This document shows positions 22,262 through 34,044 of a stretch of 64,000 nt of DNA, piece after piece. The stretch spans positions 667,448,753 to 667,512,752 of the forward strand of contig CM062296.1 in assembly GCA_031216915.1 (NCBI GenBank). Reading direction: 5' to 3'. A program made the position numbers and the translations under genes. The stretch's first letter is position 1, and every line of letters begins with the position of its first letter. Source of the DNA: Pictodentalium vernedei (taxonomy: Eukaryota > Mollusca > Scaphopoda > Dentaliida > Dentaliidae). The notes under the pieces are model-generated. The model was given only the letters and a program-made list of their open reading frames with translations, was not told where the DNA came from and searched no databases.

Positions 22262-24600
22262 GTCAAGGTCAGAGGCGACAAGGGAACACTGTCGTTTCGG
22301 GGCCGCCCGACTCGACCACGTCTGGTGTGAGTTTGACCCCCTCTGTGGGGGATGTGCAGCTCCTCCCGCTCCCGCGGGGGGAGGGGGGGGGGAAGGGGGG
22401 TGATGAACGCTTTCATTTCGGGTCGCCCGATTCGACCACGTCTGATGAGAATTGCTCCTCCTCCGTGGGGGATGTGCAGCTCCTCCCGCACCAGCGGGGG
22501 GTGGGGACCGCTGCCGTTTCGGAGCTTCCCGATTCGACCATGTCTGGTGAGAGTTATTCCCCTTCCGTGGGGAGTGTGCAGTGTTTTTACCGTGGTGGAT
22601 ACTGCGGGAGCTGTTGGTTTTCTGGTGTAGAGATGCCTGGTTCTGGGACTATGCGCCCTCTCCAGTCGACATCTGAGGCTGTCACTAGGGTTGTGACTCC
22701 TCCTTTGTAGGCCGAGCTTGGTGGCTCTCTCCGCTTTTCCGCCAGTTCCAACAGCTCCCGTCGTATCTGCTGCTACTGCTGTTCCGTCTACAACGTCATT
22801 GGGCACGATTTTTAGCCGGCCTCGGCTTCTCCCTGCCAGGGTCTGCAGGGATGTCTGTAGTGTGGTTGTGGGGTTTCGGCCTCAGCCTTCCCAGACTTCC
22901 ACTCGGCGAAGTCAAATGGGGCTGCCGACTGAACCCCATACTGTGTCCTCTCAGCCATTGAGCACAGTAGTTTTATACCTGCAGTGGTTTGCTGCGGTGT
23001 CTGGTTGTGTAGACGTGAGGGTATCGGCCTCAGCCTTGCCTGACTTCAACTCGGCGAAGTTGGAAGTGGCTGCTGGCCGGACCCTCTCCTGTGGTCTCTG
23101 CACTGTCGAGCACCACAGTTGTCATTGGATTCGGTTGTTCTTAGTGGGACACTATGAACTCTGTGGCATTTCCGTCCACTCATTCTGGCCACACGACCAG
23201 TTTTGGGGGTCCAACGTCTTTTGTGCAGCCTGGACCTTCTGCCCTGCAGAGGTCAGCAGTGACTCTCATGAGTTCCTGCTATGTTGATCCTCGGGGTGTG
23301 TCACACCCCTATACACGTCTGCCTTCAGACGTTTTCGGCTGCCACCCGTCATCCCACGTCGGGTCTTTTGGAGGATCGTGACCCTTCACTGGTTCAGAGG
23401 GTCAGAGGTGAAGCCACTTTGCCGGTTCGTTCCCCTGTTGAACCGGCTAGTGCGGGCAGTGAGCTTAGGGAGGCCCTCTCCTTACTCACTCAGGTATTGT
23501 CAACAAGCCTTCCTGTTGCTTCCAGCGAGGCAGCGAGTGGTTTCCAGGTGCCTCCTATGGCGCCGCCTCCTGGGATTGGAAACAGGCCGCTTTCTGATCC
23601 CCTGGTGTTCCGACACCATGGGAGGCGTCGGCTGGTTTGCCCACGATGGGCTATGTGTCTTCTGACTCAGGGGAAGAGTCAGACATGCTTGATGTCGAGA
23701 GTCTGTAGTCTTCGGACTTGGGGGCAGCTCTTGATTTCGTGTTTGGGTTCCTTCCAGATCTCAAACCATCTAACCAGTCGACAGTGTCAGCCAGGCCACG
23801 ATCATCGGTCGCGCGCCAACAGTCTATGGAGCAACTTGCTTCTGGGCGTCTTCGACCGTGCCCTTCGGTACAGTTGGTTGAAGCATTTTCAGCCTTGGAC
23901 TCCAAGCTAAGTTCCAAGGCTATGAAGGCTCCGTTCTTCACCAGGGTTGACACCTTTTTGCCTCCGGCGCGTTATCGTTCCTACGATTCCGCCAATCCGT
24001 CGGTCTACCAGACTTTGACGGTTTTTGGATCATGACTCCAATTCCCTCGGGCTTTCCAAGTCCAAGTCTGCCGTCATTCCGATGACGACTCTGGAGTCCA
24101 CATTGGGCTTATCGAGAGAGATGCTTGGTATGCTTTCTCTCTCCGATCACGTCGTCTCAGCTTTTGCTGCTTATCTGCCTTCAGATAAGTTTGACGAGGT
24201 ACAGGCTCCTTTGCGTGTGCTGTCCAAGGCGCTCATGCATCTTACTCACACGCATGCCTGTAACAGGGCTAATCTGGAATTAGTTCGAAGGGACTCTGTG
24301 CGGGACACAGGCCGATCCCTTCCTGAGGAGCAGTACGCTACTCTTCGATCTGCTTTTTTGGCAGGTCCACAACTTTTCCATGATTATGTGTTGACGGTCC
24401 GGGATGATGTCCTACGCCATTCCAACGATCAGCTGCTGTTTTCTTCAGCTTGATCAGCCTTCTAGGGTAGGCACGGGCCGTTCCAAGCCTAACAAGTACC
24501 CTCTGCTTCCTCTGCGAAGCAAGAGGGGCTGATCCTTCTGCCACCGCTTCTACTTCTTACTCAAGGGGTAAGGGTAAGCGTCGGCAGTCTTGAGGGAACT
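22262..24600 (+). pseudogene. DIRS gag-like region, broken
   Basis: A series of overlapping frames. The first (to 22710) contains three copies of a repeat with PDSTTSG and PSVGDVQLLP, at about 22290-22375, 22415-22500 and 22525-22590. Later blocks include SDHVVSAFAAYLPSDKFDEV (24150-24210), resembling the helical part of DIRS gag proteins as I know them. At least three frame changes occur between 22700 and 24050. Assignment rests mainly on position before the reverse transcriptase. Confidence 0.6.
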
Positions 24601-24849
24601 CCCAGGATTCTTCATTCAGTAGAGGTGTTTTCTCCTCTAGCGAGCCTCGTCAGGGTTTGCAATGAAGGTCCTCACCTCGACTCGTCCCAGGTTGGAGGAA
24701 GGATAGCAGAGTTCGCAGACCGTGGGCCACCATCACATCCGATCCTTGGATGTTAGATGTTGTTTGGTCCGGGCTGCGAATATCTTTCCAACGGCACTCC
24801 ACTCTGTCCGGGGTGCCTTTTTCCAACCACAGTTCCTTCAGACATTTTA

Positions 24850-26350
24850 CGTCGGGAACTTTTGTCCACGGAGATAGACAAATCTCCTGACAAAGGGGGC
24901 AATTGAGGTCATCAAGAACATTAGGTCAGTGGGTTTCTATTCCCGCCTGTTCTTGGTGCCAAAGAAGGACGGCCGACTCCGACCGGTTCTCGATCTGAGT
25001 TTCCTGAACCAGTCTATCATTGCTCCCATGTTCAGCATGGAGACTTTAATGTCGGTCCTCCGTTCCATTCACCAGGGAGTTTTCGCTTCCAGCTTTGACC
25101 TGTGAGACGCTTACTTTCACGTTCCGATTCATTGTGCGTTACGGAAGTATCTCAGGTTCTTTTTTCTGGGGCAAGTTTACCAGTTCAAGGCCATGCCTTT
25201 CGGCCTCAACCTGGTTCCTTGGTCCTTCACCAGACTGATGTCGCATGTGATAGCTTTCCATCGCACACAGTCCAGGGTGACTACTTCGGCATATCTGGAC
25301 GATATCCTCCAGGGGTATTCCAATGCTGCCTTCCTGGAGTCGGATGTCGCCACTCTGTTGAGCTTGCTCACATCGCTACGTTTCAGAGTCAACGAGGAGA
25401 AGTCGGACCTGGTCCCTTCTCGGTCGTTTTATCATCTGGGGATGGCTTTCTGCACACAATTCAATTTGGTGGCGGTTCCCCAGGCCAAGGCTGTGATTCT
25501 CTCAGCTTTTGCTCCGACTCTGACCCAGTCCACTTCTGCGACGGCTCGGAGTTTTCTCCGGCTAATCGGTCTCTGCTGTTCGGTGACGGATCTCATTCCT
25601 CTAGGTCAGCTGCATGTCAGACCTCTCCAACACTTTCTGCTCAGTCGTTGGAGGCCGAATGTAGATTTTCTGGATCTGGTGCTTCAGTTTCCAGACTATC
25701 TTTATCCTCACTTCCCTCCTCTGGGCGGATGTCCAGTGGCTTTCGCAGGGTGTTCCGTTGGACTTACCCACGTCCGATCACTTTCTGACGGCAGATGCCA
25801 GCGATCTCGGATGGGGTGCGACGTTGGATCCTCTAGGTCTTTCCATTCACGGGATGGTGGACCAGGATCATGCAGCTCTACACATCAACCAGAAGGAGCT
25901 TCTTGCTCTTCTTCTGCATTTCAGGCAGTGGATCCCTCACCTGTCGAATTGCCAGGTCTTTCTGTTGTCCGACATTTCGACAGTGGTTGCTTACATTCGG
26001 AACCAGAGCGGCACACAGTTCCAATGTACGTATTGGCTTGGGATCTTATACTGCTCGCTCAGGATGTCCATGCCGGGGTGGCTGTTCGTCACATTCCCGG
26101 TCGCCTGAACGTCCTAGCCGACTCCCTGTCCCGTCGGGGCAGGGTCATTTCCACCAGGTGGATGCTCCACATGGCGGGTTCCATCGCTCTCTTGTGACTA
26201 GTTGGAACCATCCAGTGGACACTTTCGTGTCCCCGTGTCCAGATGCTCTGGCTTTCGCCATGGATGCTCTGGCCCACCTTTGGGATCGTCTTGTTGGCTA
26301 CGCCTTCCTACCGGTTCCGATTCCGCCTCAGGTTCTCACCCAGATATGAA
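24850..26350 (+). pseudogene. DIRS reverse transcriptase-RNase H, broken
   Basis: RT blocks: RLFLVPKKDGRLRPVLDLS (about 24945-25000), then DAYFHVPIH (from 25106), QFKAMPFGL (25181-25207) and the catalytic YLDD (25292-25303). A TGA stop at 25103-25105 sits immediately before the DAYFHV block holding the first catalytic Asp. RNase H follows: TADASDLGWGA (about 25790-25822, with its Asp), INQKELLAL (its Glu, near 25885-25911) and LLSDISTVVAYI, in a shifted frame. The frame then shifts back for VRHIPGRLNVLADSLSR. A DIRS-typical post-RNase-H segment (DTFVSPCPDALAFAMDAL) is in a third frame. It cannot produce a full enzyme. Confidence 0.88.
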
Positions 26351-26589
26351 CCTGCAGTCGTCGAATCCTTTCGATCACACCCGTCACTTCGGTGGGTGTG
26401 GATCAATCTGCTCCGCTCTCTGTTAGCGGCGGTTCCGGCATGTCTCCCTCTACCTCGCGACTTTCTTTGCCAAAGTCGCCCGGGAGGTTTTCAAGTTGAC
26501 CCGACTTCATTGTGCTTTCGCACATGTCTTTTATCGGGTCCTGACTCCTCCGTAGTGGTTTTTCGAGACATGCAGTGGAGTTGCTTTTC

Positions 26590-27420
26590 TTCAAGGAGGC
26601 ACTCACTCCACTGGTTTAGCCTCTGTGGCTAAGTGGAAGGTTCTTCTGTCGATGGTGTGCGATCAGTCTGTTGCTTCTGTCACTCCTTTGATCACACTGC
26701 TTGCGGAGTTTTCTGGTATATGTTTGTTTCTGGGGGTCTCCAGCAATGGGTACTTGTCCATGCTTCGGAGAGATTTTTTCCTATGTGATACCGCATTGTT
26801 TCGACATTCATCATTGCCTCTCCGAGCTTGTTCAGCTCTTTTCCTTGAAGGACTTTGCAGTTTACTCCAAGGTGGTCACTTTCTTGGGCGCTGCTCTGCT
26901 TGGGGGTGGGGGGGGGGGGGGCGTTCATGCCTTTATCCTGAATGAATATGCTTTTTCCCACATGCCAGATCTCTCCTGCATCCATTTCTTGATGGACTTG
27001 TCTTGCTATTCGTGCAGCTTCCACTCGTCTAGCTACTGGTGATTGTATTACCAATTGTTTTTTCTGCCACGAGGTGCGTGCATTGTCTTCCTCTTTTAAT
27101 AACTCTGTCATGTTGTCGGATGACTGATGTTATACTGGCAGCCTTCTGGAGAAATGCTACTTTCTCCTTTTCTCTGCGACAGTTGCAGGAGCCGACAGAG
27201 ACCCGTGGGGCCCTCTTTCTTCAGCTCAGGATGTTGTCTATCCAAGCTTTTCAGCTTTTTTCAGGGTCGGTTCCAGCTTTGTGCTGTTACTGCCCTTTTC
27301 TGTCTGTGCGTCGCACTTCACCATACGCCTCATCTTTCATTGGCTTTTCTAATGTTTGTGATGCTGTGGTTTGATAGGCTTAGGGATCTCTTCCTCTGTC
27401 CACGGTCCCAGTGCTCTTGA
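26590..27420 (+). pseudogene. DIRS tyrosine recombinase remnant
   Basis: The N-terminal part near 26610-26700 (SVAKWKVLLSMVCDQSVASV) fits the core-binding start of DIRS recombinases (K-W-x-V...). The C-terminal block near 27120-27185 reads MTDVILAAFWRNATFSFSLR. In DIRS recombinases this block normally ends in F-Y-L-R-D, where Tyr is the nucleophile. Here the Tyr position is Ser (TCT, 27171-27173). The region between is shattered by frameshifts and a G-run at about 26907-26921. It is dead. Confidence 0.6.
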
Positions 27421-28060
27421 GTTATGTGTGGGTTGGTTATGTGATTCCCTCCAGCCTTTTGTCTATTCAGCCTGTTGTAAACAATTGAGGTAGGTTGATA
27501 AGAAGTATAAATTTTATAGTAAATTTCCTTTCTTATTATACCTACCGAAATTGTTTACATGGAGGCCCTCCCTCTTCTTATTTGGGTAAGAATCCTTCCT
27601 CCCCACTGATCACATAACTCCTGTGTTGTTCGGAATCAAAAGAATGACGAATTGATGCATTGCGCACTATTACGGAAGTCGTGGATTTGTACTATGGAAG
27701 AGCGTCCCATACTGGGTTTGACAGGTGTTTGATGAAATTTCCTTGTCATTAGGATACCTGGGAAGTGCTTGCCTCCTAGGCTTCTGTCCATACAGTGGAA
27801 AAAGTACCCAATGATGTTAAAACAGAAGTTTCATGAATTTGTAAAATGTTTGAAGTGTGCCACCATTCGCCCGGTGCAATTAATTAAAAACTCCCGGGTC
27901 AAATTTTGTGACAGACAGTTTCCTCACCTTCATATCCTGTCTTCGCCAGCTCAAACCCAAACCAGTGCAGTAATATCATAGAATATGGAGCTATGGCATT
28001 GATTTACCTTTGAGGAAGACAGGGCAATTGGCTCAAAGAAGATTCACTTATATACATGTA

Positions 28061-28127
28061 CAAGAGTCAGTTTAAGCACTGGAACTCTGCAGAAACTGCA
28101 GAGTTACGGCGCTTCAACTGACTCTTG
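28061..28127. repeat. Hairpin
   Basis: CAAGAGTCAGTT...AGC and ACTCTGCAG mirrored by CTGCAGAGT...GCTTCAACTGACTCTTG; arms about 30 bases with a few mismatches. Confidence 0.75.
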
Positions 28128-28624
28128 TGTGGAGTGCAGAGTACTGAGGATGAATGAGAGGAGAAAGGACTTTTTAATTTTTCTTCAATGCATGCCAGTG
28201 ATTAGGTTAGGTGAAATCAGTGCTTGTAATGCTGCTGAAATCTAAGTTGTAACATTATCGGCATCATCAAATGACAATGATTGCATTGATAACCACTGCT
28301 CAATACAATTTAAAATAGGTCCACCACGAAGCAGAAAGGTCTGATGTTTGTAATCATTAACCCCCCACTATTGGGACATTTTATGACTTCATCTTTGAGT
28401 TTCCTGACTAGCCGACTGGCAGATTTCAGAGTCGATTTTTCCAAAAATGGAATCAACTTCGACTAGTCAACTAATCGTTTCAGCACTGGGGTGTGATGAC
28501 ACAGACTCCATAAAAAGCATAGGATCCGAGAAAAAAGGGGTCCGGCAGCCCATCATCGACAACTGTGTTACATAAAATCAATATTCTACACATATAAAAC
28601 ATACTGCATTTTACTTATTGTTAA

Positions 28625-28866
28625 CTGGTAGAGTGCTGGAAGCCCATTTTTGGGCTTTATCCTGAAGTTCAGGTACCACAGCTTAAAGGCTTGATATTCT
28701 GTGGATGTGCTTCAATTAATTCTTGATGTGATATTATTTAGTCTGGATGGAATTGCCCTGCTACAATTTATGGGAGAGTGCCTGTAGGCACTCTCCCATA
28801 AATTGTAGCAAGGCAATAAAATGTGAACAAACTTTTAACACTTCAAAAAACTTAGCACTCTACCAG
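28625..28866 (+). mobile_element. Family-C foldback MITE, copy C2 (complete)
   Basis: 242 bp between TTAA (28621-28624) and TTAA (28867-28870). Termini CTGGTAGAGTGCT and AGCACTCTACCAG as in C1. Hairpin TTGCC...ACAATTTATGGGAGAGTGCC with its mirror at 28756-28816. Confidence 0.88.
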
Positions 28867-29149
28867 TTAAACTTTGGTTAGTGGATATTTCATGTAACAT
28901 TATATTTTTTGATATTTTATATTTTATTTTATGATCTGTACATTTGACCTTGATGGTGGAACAGTACAATAAACAATTTGATGTTATTGTTATTGTTATA
29001 TTAGTGGTATTATTCATTTAAGAAATATCCATTTAAATGGGCTCAACTGTAGTAGACTTTTAAAATAGTTTTTTTTTCAAAGTTTAAGGTGTAGCTATAT
29101 ATACCAAGATATTTGCAAAGCCTTGTGATTTAAAACTGATATGTTTTAA

Positions 29150-29356
29150 CCCTTCAAACTCTAGTGGTATCTTCCATGCCAGTTCAATGGCAGCAATTAG
29201 AAGAATCCATATTCATTATTTGGGGTAGACCAATCAATATTTTGAAAAAAATATTGATTGGTCTACCCCACAGATTTACTGAACAGCCATCCTATTTAAT
29301 GATGTTATGACATATCATGCCGCTGGCTGGAAAATCGGCCGCTAGGGTTCTAAGGG
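29150..29356 (+). mobile_element. Family-F foldback MITE (TTAA target)
   Basis: 207 bp between TTAA (29146-29149) and TTAA (29357-29360). Termini CCCTTCAAACTCTAG and CTAGGGTTCTAAGGG. Central perfect hairpin 29221-29270 (TGGGGTAGACCAATCAATAT and mirror). The CCCTT start again suggests a piggyBac source. This is the only member seen here, and it lacks GAGCTC. Confidence 0.75.
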
Positions 29357-29748
29357 TTAATGTTCATTCACAACTTATTTGGAGCTCAAGTCAAGGGCCC
29401 TGCGAAGCTTTGAGATTTGATTTGATTTCAAATATTAAGTAGATATTCGGTTCAATTCGAAATCGGCTGCCTGATTCGTTTCCTCTCAAATCTTTTTTCA
29501 TAGGAGTATAGCTTGATATCAGTCATCTTCATCGTCTCACAAAACGTATATATAGTTCAGATGGAAATCAACAGAACAGTGTTAATTAAATAAAGACTAA
29601 GTGTAACTTCCACCTGATTAACATAAATAACATCTGTACTTATACCACCAGGCATGCTAATTCCAGTATCACTAGTCCCTGACACTGTTAAATGCAAATT
29701 TATGGTTTTCAAGCAATGTCAACATTGGACTACAATACTTAACATGGT

Positions 29749-29817
29749 AATATTCCAACTACATCATCATGGCATGCCTTCAACGAAGGCATACCTTGAT
29801 GATGTGGTTGGATTATT
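29749..29817. repeat. Hairpin
   Basis: AATATTCCAACTACATCATC...GCATGCCTTC mirrored by GAAGGCAT...GATGATGTGGTTGGATTATT, arms about 32 bases with a few mismatches. No termini or target duplication were found. Confidence 0.7.
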
Positions 29818-29883
29818 TTATCAGTCAGGACTTGAGCCATAACAATCAGAACAAATCAGGTTTATCGCACCCCAGCCCCCTTC

Positions 29884-30138
29884 CAGGCCTGAAAATAAGC
29901 AGTCTGACATTTCCAGAATGAGGTCCCCAGAGGGGGAATTTTATGATACTATCCCCACACATGAGGCCAATTTCTCCTCTAGGTACCTCTTTCTGTTTAG
30001 TTTTGAGATCCTCATTCAGATTGAGGTTCACAGAGGGTAAATTTAGTGATGCTACCCTGCTATGCAGGGTAGCATCATTAAATTCACCCTATGGGGAACC
30101 TCATTTTGCAGATGACAGTCTGCTTATTTTCTGGCCTG
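29884..30138 (-). mobile_element. hAT-like MITE with 8-bp target duplication, copy H2
   Basis: 255 bp flanked by CCCCCTTC at 29876-29883 and again at 30139-30146. Termini CAGGCCTGAAAATAAGC and GCTTATTTTCTGGCCTG. The inner hairpin holds GCTACCCTGCTATGCAGGG and its mirror. An 8-bp duplication with CAGG-type ends is the hAT signature. Inverse orientation relative to the copy at 52270. Confidence 0.85.
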
Positions 30139-30704
30139 CCCCCTTCGGTCATCTTCATGATGCTTCTGCTTTGATTCGAGGTTCGATTCGATTTTGAATA
30201 ATAGACATGAGTTGATTCAAGATTTGATTCGAATAAAAAATGTGTGACTGGCAGGGCTCTACTCTAGTCAGTTCTTAAGGCTGATAGCCAAAAAGTACAT
30301 TTTAACTTCTTACATCCGGCTGGCAGATATTCCTTCCTAGGACAGATAATATCTTGGCACTAAAAAAGGTATAATTTGGACACGTTTGAAAATATATCAA
30401 CTTTTTGATCCATAATTCTTCAATTCAGGTTTCATGGATTTTTCATTAAATCTTATTATGGCTGCTTCACTGCAGCCATGGGTATATTTATGGGAAAATC
30501 GTTGTATAAATACTCGGCAGGTTAGGAGTTGTGTACAGAACATTAATAGTTCTTCATAAGTTTTGATAATCATTTGAGCAATGCCTGATTATTGGAGAAG
30601 AAAAGGCCTTTCATCATGTTATAATAAGGCTAGGTAACCAGAGCCTGGATGCAAAGCCCCTGTGGTGGGTAGCTTGACTATAAATAACTGGATAATCCTT
30701 GACC

Positions 30705-30946
30705 TAATGAATCGACCGCATGCATCCGTGTAATTTACAAACTGAGTCACTAAAAAAAAAAAAAATTTTCCCAAGATTTCAACAAAACTATATTATGTGC
30801 CCCCCCCACCCCCCCCCCCCCTCCTCACTGGAAAGACCTCTTCTAGATAATTCTAATGAGGGGTCACATGAGATAGGTTTGATGAAATTTAGAAGACAAA
30901 AAATAATTCAAATAACAAATTTTGATAGTGTATGCGTACAGGGTTA
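30705..30946 (-). mobile_element. Family-B MITE, copy B6 (diverged)
   Basis: Left part AATGAATCGACCGCATGCATC corresponds to the family-B right terminus; the hairpin (ACAAAACTATATTATGTG... and mirror GGGGTCACATGAGATAGG) is interrupted by a C-rich run near 30800-30821. The right end is GTACAGGGTTAA. Confidence 0.6.
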
Positions 30947-31079
30947 AACATGTCATTACACTTATGATGTGTTTACAGTGTAACCATAGATGTTGAAAGT
31001 GACTTTAAACTCTAATAAACAAACATTTCTGTATTATTTTTACTGCATTTCTTTCTCTGGCCAGTATGTAGGTAACTAG

Positions 31080-31312
31080 CCATTGACCTAATGTAAAAAC
31101 CAAAACTAACAAACTTTCTTCACAAAAACCACAATTCAAGGTCTAATTTTATTGAATTTTAAAAAAAAAACATAGCTTATAACCCCACTCATTGCACTTG
31201 TTCCAGTGATGTTCATGAGCTGTTTTTAAGGCAACAGAAAATAAAAGTTTTTAATTACTGAAGATTTCTTTTTTGACAAGTGTCGATGTCTTGTCATTTA
31301 GGGTAAGGGGAG
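31080..31312 (+). mobile_element. Old family-A-like MITE
   Basis: Recognisable by ATTGACCTAATGTAAAAACC, AACATAGCTTATAACCCC, GTGTCGATGTC and TAGGGTAAGGGG at the expected spacing. The hairpin is heavily mutated and the TTAA flanks are gone. Confidence 0.5.
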
Positions 31313-31689
31313 TGAAAGAAATCAAATTTCTGGTGACTTGAAGGTACATGAATTGATTCTGAAAAAAGTCTTTTCTATGAACTGAATATTTTATGTTCAC
31401 ATGATTCAACCATTTTTCCAACCATTAAACTTATAATTTTCAATCTATAAAGCATGATTGTTCACTAGCATTCCCAAAGTAGCTCCTAGGATATGTAGTT
31501 TTATTATACGCTAAATGATAGATTATCAAAGAAATTGCGAAAAAATAGAAATCGTATCCCTCACTGTGAAGATATAGAAATTTTCACTTTTATGGTATCA
31601 ATCAAAATGGCAGCTTTCAAAACATCACTTCAACATGAACATAAGCCAAATTATCACTGGAAATGATCAATTTGTTCTAGAAAGATATA

Positions 31690-32125
31690 ATGAAAAGAAA
31701 ATCTAGTGTTTTTGAGTGGACAACATGTATTCACCTTGAATTATTGCATGAAACCTGCCAGTCCAAACATGGCCTGAAAGTCCGCAATAAAAGTTTTTGG
31801 TTTGGTACATGCTTTCAAAAACATATATTACAGACTTTCAGGCCATATTTGGACTGAAAACCCACCAGCTGAATCAGAATGCAAGACTCTGTTCCAAGTA
31901 TTAATCAAATCACTTCCGTCTATCAATGATTCAGTGCACTGTTTACTTTCATGCATCAATTCATGGTTGAAACGAGTGAAATTATCAAATTCTTATAAAA
32001 AGCGTATAATAAAAAGAAAATCTAGTGTTTTTGAATGGAAAATTATCTCACTTGTGACCATGACAAATGGTTATATTATAAATAAACATTTGTCTCAGTC
32101 ACTCATGAGATAATTTTTGGCATCC
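31690..32125. repeat. Complex inverted-repeat region
   Basis: Inverted repeat at 31757-31858 (CCAGTCCAAACATGGCCTG mirrored by CAGGCCATATTTGGACTG). A direct repeat AAGAAAATCTAGTGTTTTTG is at about 31695 and 32016. A further hairpin, 32039-32114, has ends AAATTATCTCA and TGAGATAATTT. Probably a nested foldback element. Confidence 0.65.
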
Positions 32126-32159
32126 ATTCAAAAACAATGGATATCCTTTATGTATTCTT

Positions 32160-32650
32160 ACTGAAGTATTTAGTTGTATTGCTGTGGGAGTATTCAGTTG
32201 TATTCTTGACTTGGATGATGGGAAAAGAAATAAAAACACTTCCAGAAATATCATTTAACCCTGTACCCATTGCTCATGATATATATTTAAAAAAAATCAT
32301 TTTTTTCTTCATATTTAAAAACATATTCAGTTGTATTGCTGAAGCAGTATTCAGTTGTATTTTTGTGGGAGTATTCAGTTGTATTCTTATGGAAATATTC
32401 AGTTGTATTCTTGACTTGGATGATGGGAAAAGAAATAAAAACATTTCCAGTGTATCATTTAATCCTTTACCAAATGCTCATGATATATATAAAAAAAAAA
32501 TTCATTTTTTTTCTTTAAATTTAAAAAAATATTGCTGCTGCAGTATTCAGTTGTATTTTTGTGGGAGTATTCAGTTGTATTCTTATGGCAGTATTCAGTT
32601 GTATTCTTGACTTGGATGATGGGAAAAGAAATCAAAACACTTCCAGTCAT
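32160..32650 (+). repeat. Tandem ~205-bp repeat, three partial units
   Basis: GACTTGGATGATGGGAAAAG occurs near 32208, 32413 and 32612. Each is preceded by AGTATTCAGTTGTATT repeats and followed by a stretch like a family-B arm (CCCTGTACCCATTGCTCATG). The long open frames here follow from the repeat and are not credible genes. Confidence 0.75.
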
Positions 32651-32679
32651 ATACTAATTTTTGAAAATTTTCTTTCCAG

Positions 32680-33790
32680 AATCACCAGTCAGAATCTTTT
32701 GATATATGGTATACAGCATCCTTACAGGGGTTGGATTCAAGTTTGTTCAAATGGAGTCCCTCGGGTTAATATTTTGTTTTTCTATGGGAGCTTGAACTTT
32801 AACTTAGCACAATATGGAGAATAATCTTTAAAAATCTTCTTCAGATTCTATCAGTTAGAATCTTTAGATATTTGATATACTTCATCATTATGGGGGTCAG
32901 ATTCAATTTTTTCCAAGTCAAGTCTCCCAGTTAATATTTTGGGCTCCCTTTACCTTTGTGCAACATGAGGAATATGAGAAATGTTAAATTAAAAGTCTTT
33001 GTCTCACAAAACCTGCAGTCAAAACCTTTTGATATTTGGTACACGGCATCCTTAGGAGAGTCAGATTCAAGTTGGTTAAAATCAAGTCCCTTTTTAATAT
33101 TTGAGCTTCCTATTGGAGCCCAAATTCTAAGTTAGTCCAATATAGGGGAGAATCTTTTAAAAACTGCTTCTTGAGATACACTAGTGAGAATCTTTTGATA
33201 TTTGGTACACAGCATTCTTAGAGGGTTCAGATTCCGTTTGTTTAAATAAACCTTCTGGGTTGATAATTGTGTTCTCTGTGGAGCCCAAAATTGACCATAA
33301 TGCTCTATTGAGAATATACTCAGAATCTTTTTCTCCAGAACCACCAGTCAGAATCTGTTGATACTTGGCATATAACATCTTTGGTGGGAGTAGGGGTGGG
33401 GGGAGGGGGGAGGGGGAATAAATTCAAGTTTGTTCAAATAAATTCCCTGAGTTAATATTTGGATTCACTATGGGAGCTCTAATTTAAACTTGGTGCAAAG
33501 GAGGGATGTTCTTTAAAATCTTCCTGAGAACCACCATTTAGAATACTTTGTTTTGATATTTGGTAAACAACACCCTGACTGGACTCAGATTCAAATTTGT
33601 TCAAATCAAGTGCCAGTATTCATATTGGGTACCTATGGGGCCCAAGAGTTAGTTTAGTGCAATATGACAAATAATCTTTAAAAATCTCCTTCTTCAGATC
33701 CCCCATTCAGAATCAATTGATATTTGGTATATGACATCCTAGGAGGGGTCTGATTCAAGTTAAGTCCATAGATTGATGTTTAGACTCTTT
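32680..33790 (+). repeat. Array of ~165-bp repeats, about seven units
   Basis: Each unit has a core like CAGAATCTTTTGATATTTGG, TACAGCATCCTTAG, GATTCAAGTTTGTTCAA and a palindrome of the type TTTGGGCTCCC...GGGAGCCCAAA. Unit starts are near 32688, 32849, 33012, 33184, 33347, 33537 and 33706. Units are 75-85% alike by eye. Single units appear at 14300-14460, 14990-15060 and 41900-42010. Confidence 0.8.
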
Positions 33791-34044
33791 AGTTTTGAAT
33801 TAATGGAAATGTAGGCATTATTTCTATGGTAGCATCCCAGTACTAGAAAAAAATGTCTGACATGGACAAAAGAATTTTAAACTAGAGAAACAGAATTTAC
33901 TGCATCCAGTAAATTCAAGTCTGTGTGAAAAGGGTTAAAGTATCAGGAATAAACTCTACAGAAAGAGAATTTATGGAGGCTTATCTTCTGGTGTAAAATA
34001 TTTTTTAACAAATCAGAAATGGGTTTTCGTTAACAGTATTTACA

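Larger units (their letters stand above)
22262..27560 (+). mobile_element. Decayed DIRS-type retrotransposon
   Basis: About 5.3 kb, clearly more GC-rich than its surroundings. Order on the + strand: gag-like region, reverse transcriptase, RNase H, then a tyrosine recombinase remnant. That order and the recombinase instead of an integrase define the DIRS order of retrotransposons. The right end is a hairpin of about 85 bases (TGTAAACAATT... at 27478 mirrored by AATTGTTTACA ending at 27560), consistent with the inverted terminal structures of DIRS. I find no matching left terminus, so the 5' end may be truncated. Stops and frameshifts are present in every module. Confidence 0.85.

Noticed and set aside
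22183..22806. 207-codon open frame on the minus strand
   Set aside because: It mirrors the GC-rich triplicated segment of the DIRS gag region. No protein family is recognised, and the + strand order gag-RT-RNase H explains the locus.
28325..28490. hAT terminus (TTTCAGCACTGGGG after a GACTAGTCAACTAATCG stretch)
   Set aside because: The end motif is suggestive, but I found no partner end and no 8-bp duplication.
29400..30262. A second TAGGCTCC-like hAT element around AGGGCCCTGCG and GCAGGGCTCT
   Set aside because: The ends are weakly inverted, but I could not find a target duplication.
32137..32824. Open frame of 157 codons with repeated FSCI
   Set aside because: It comes from the tandem AGTATTCAGTTGTATT repeats.
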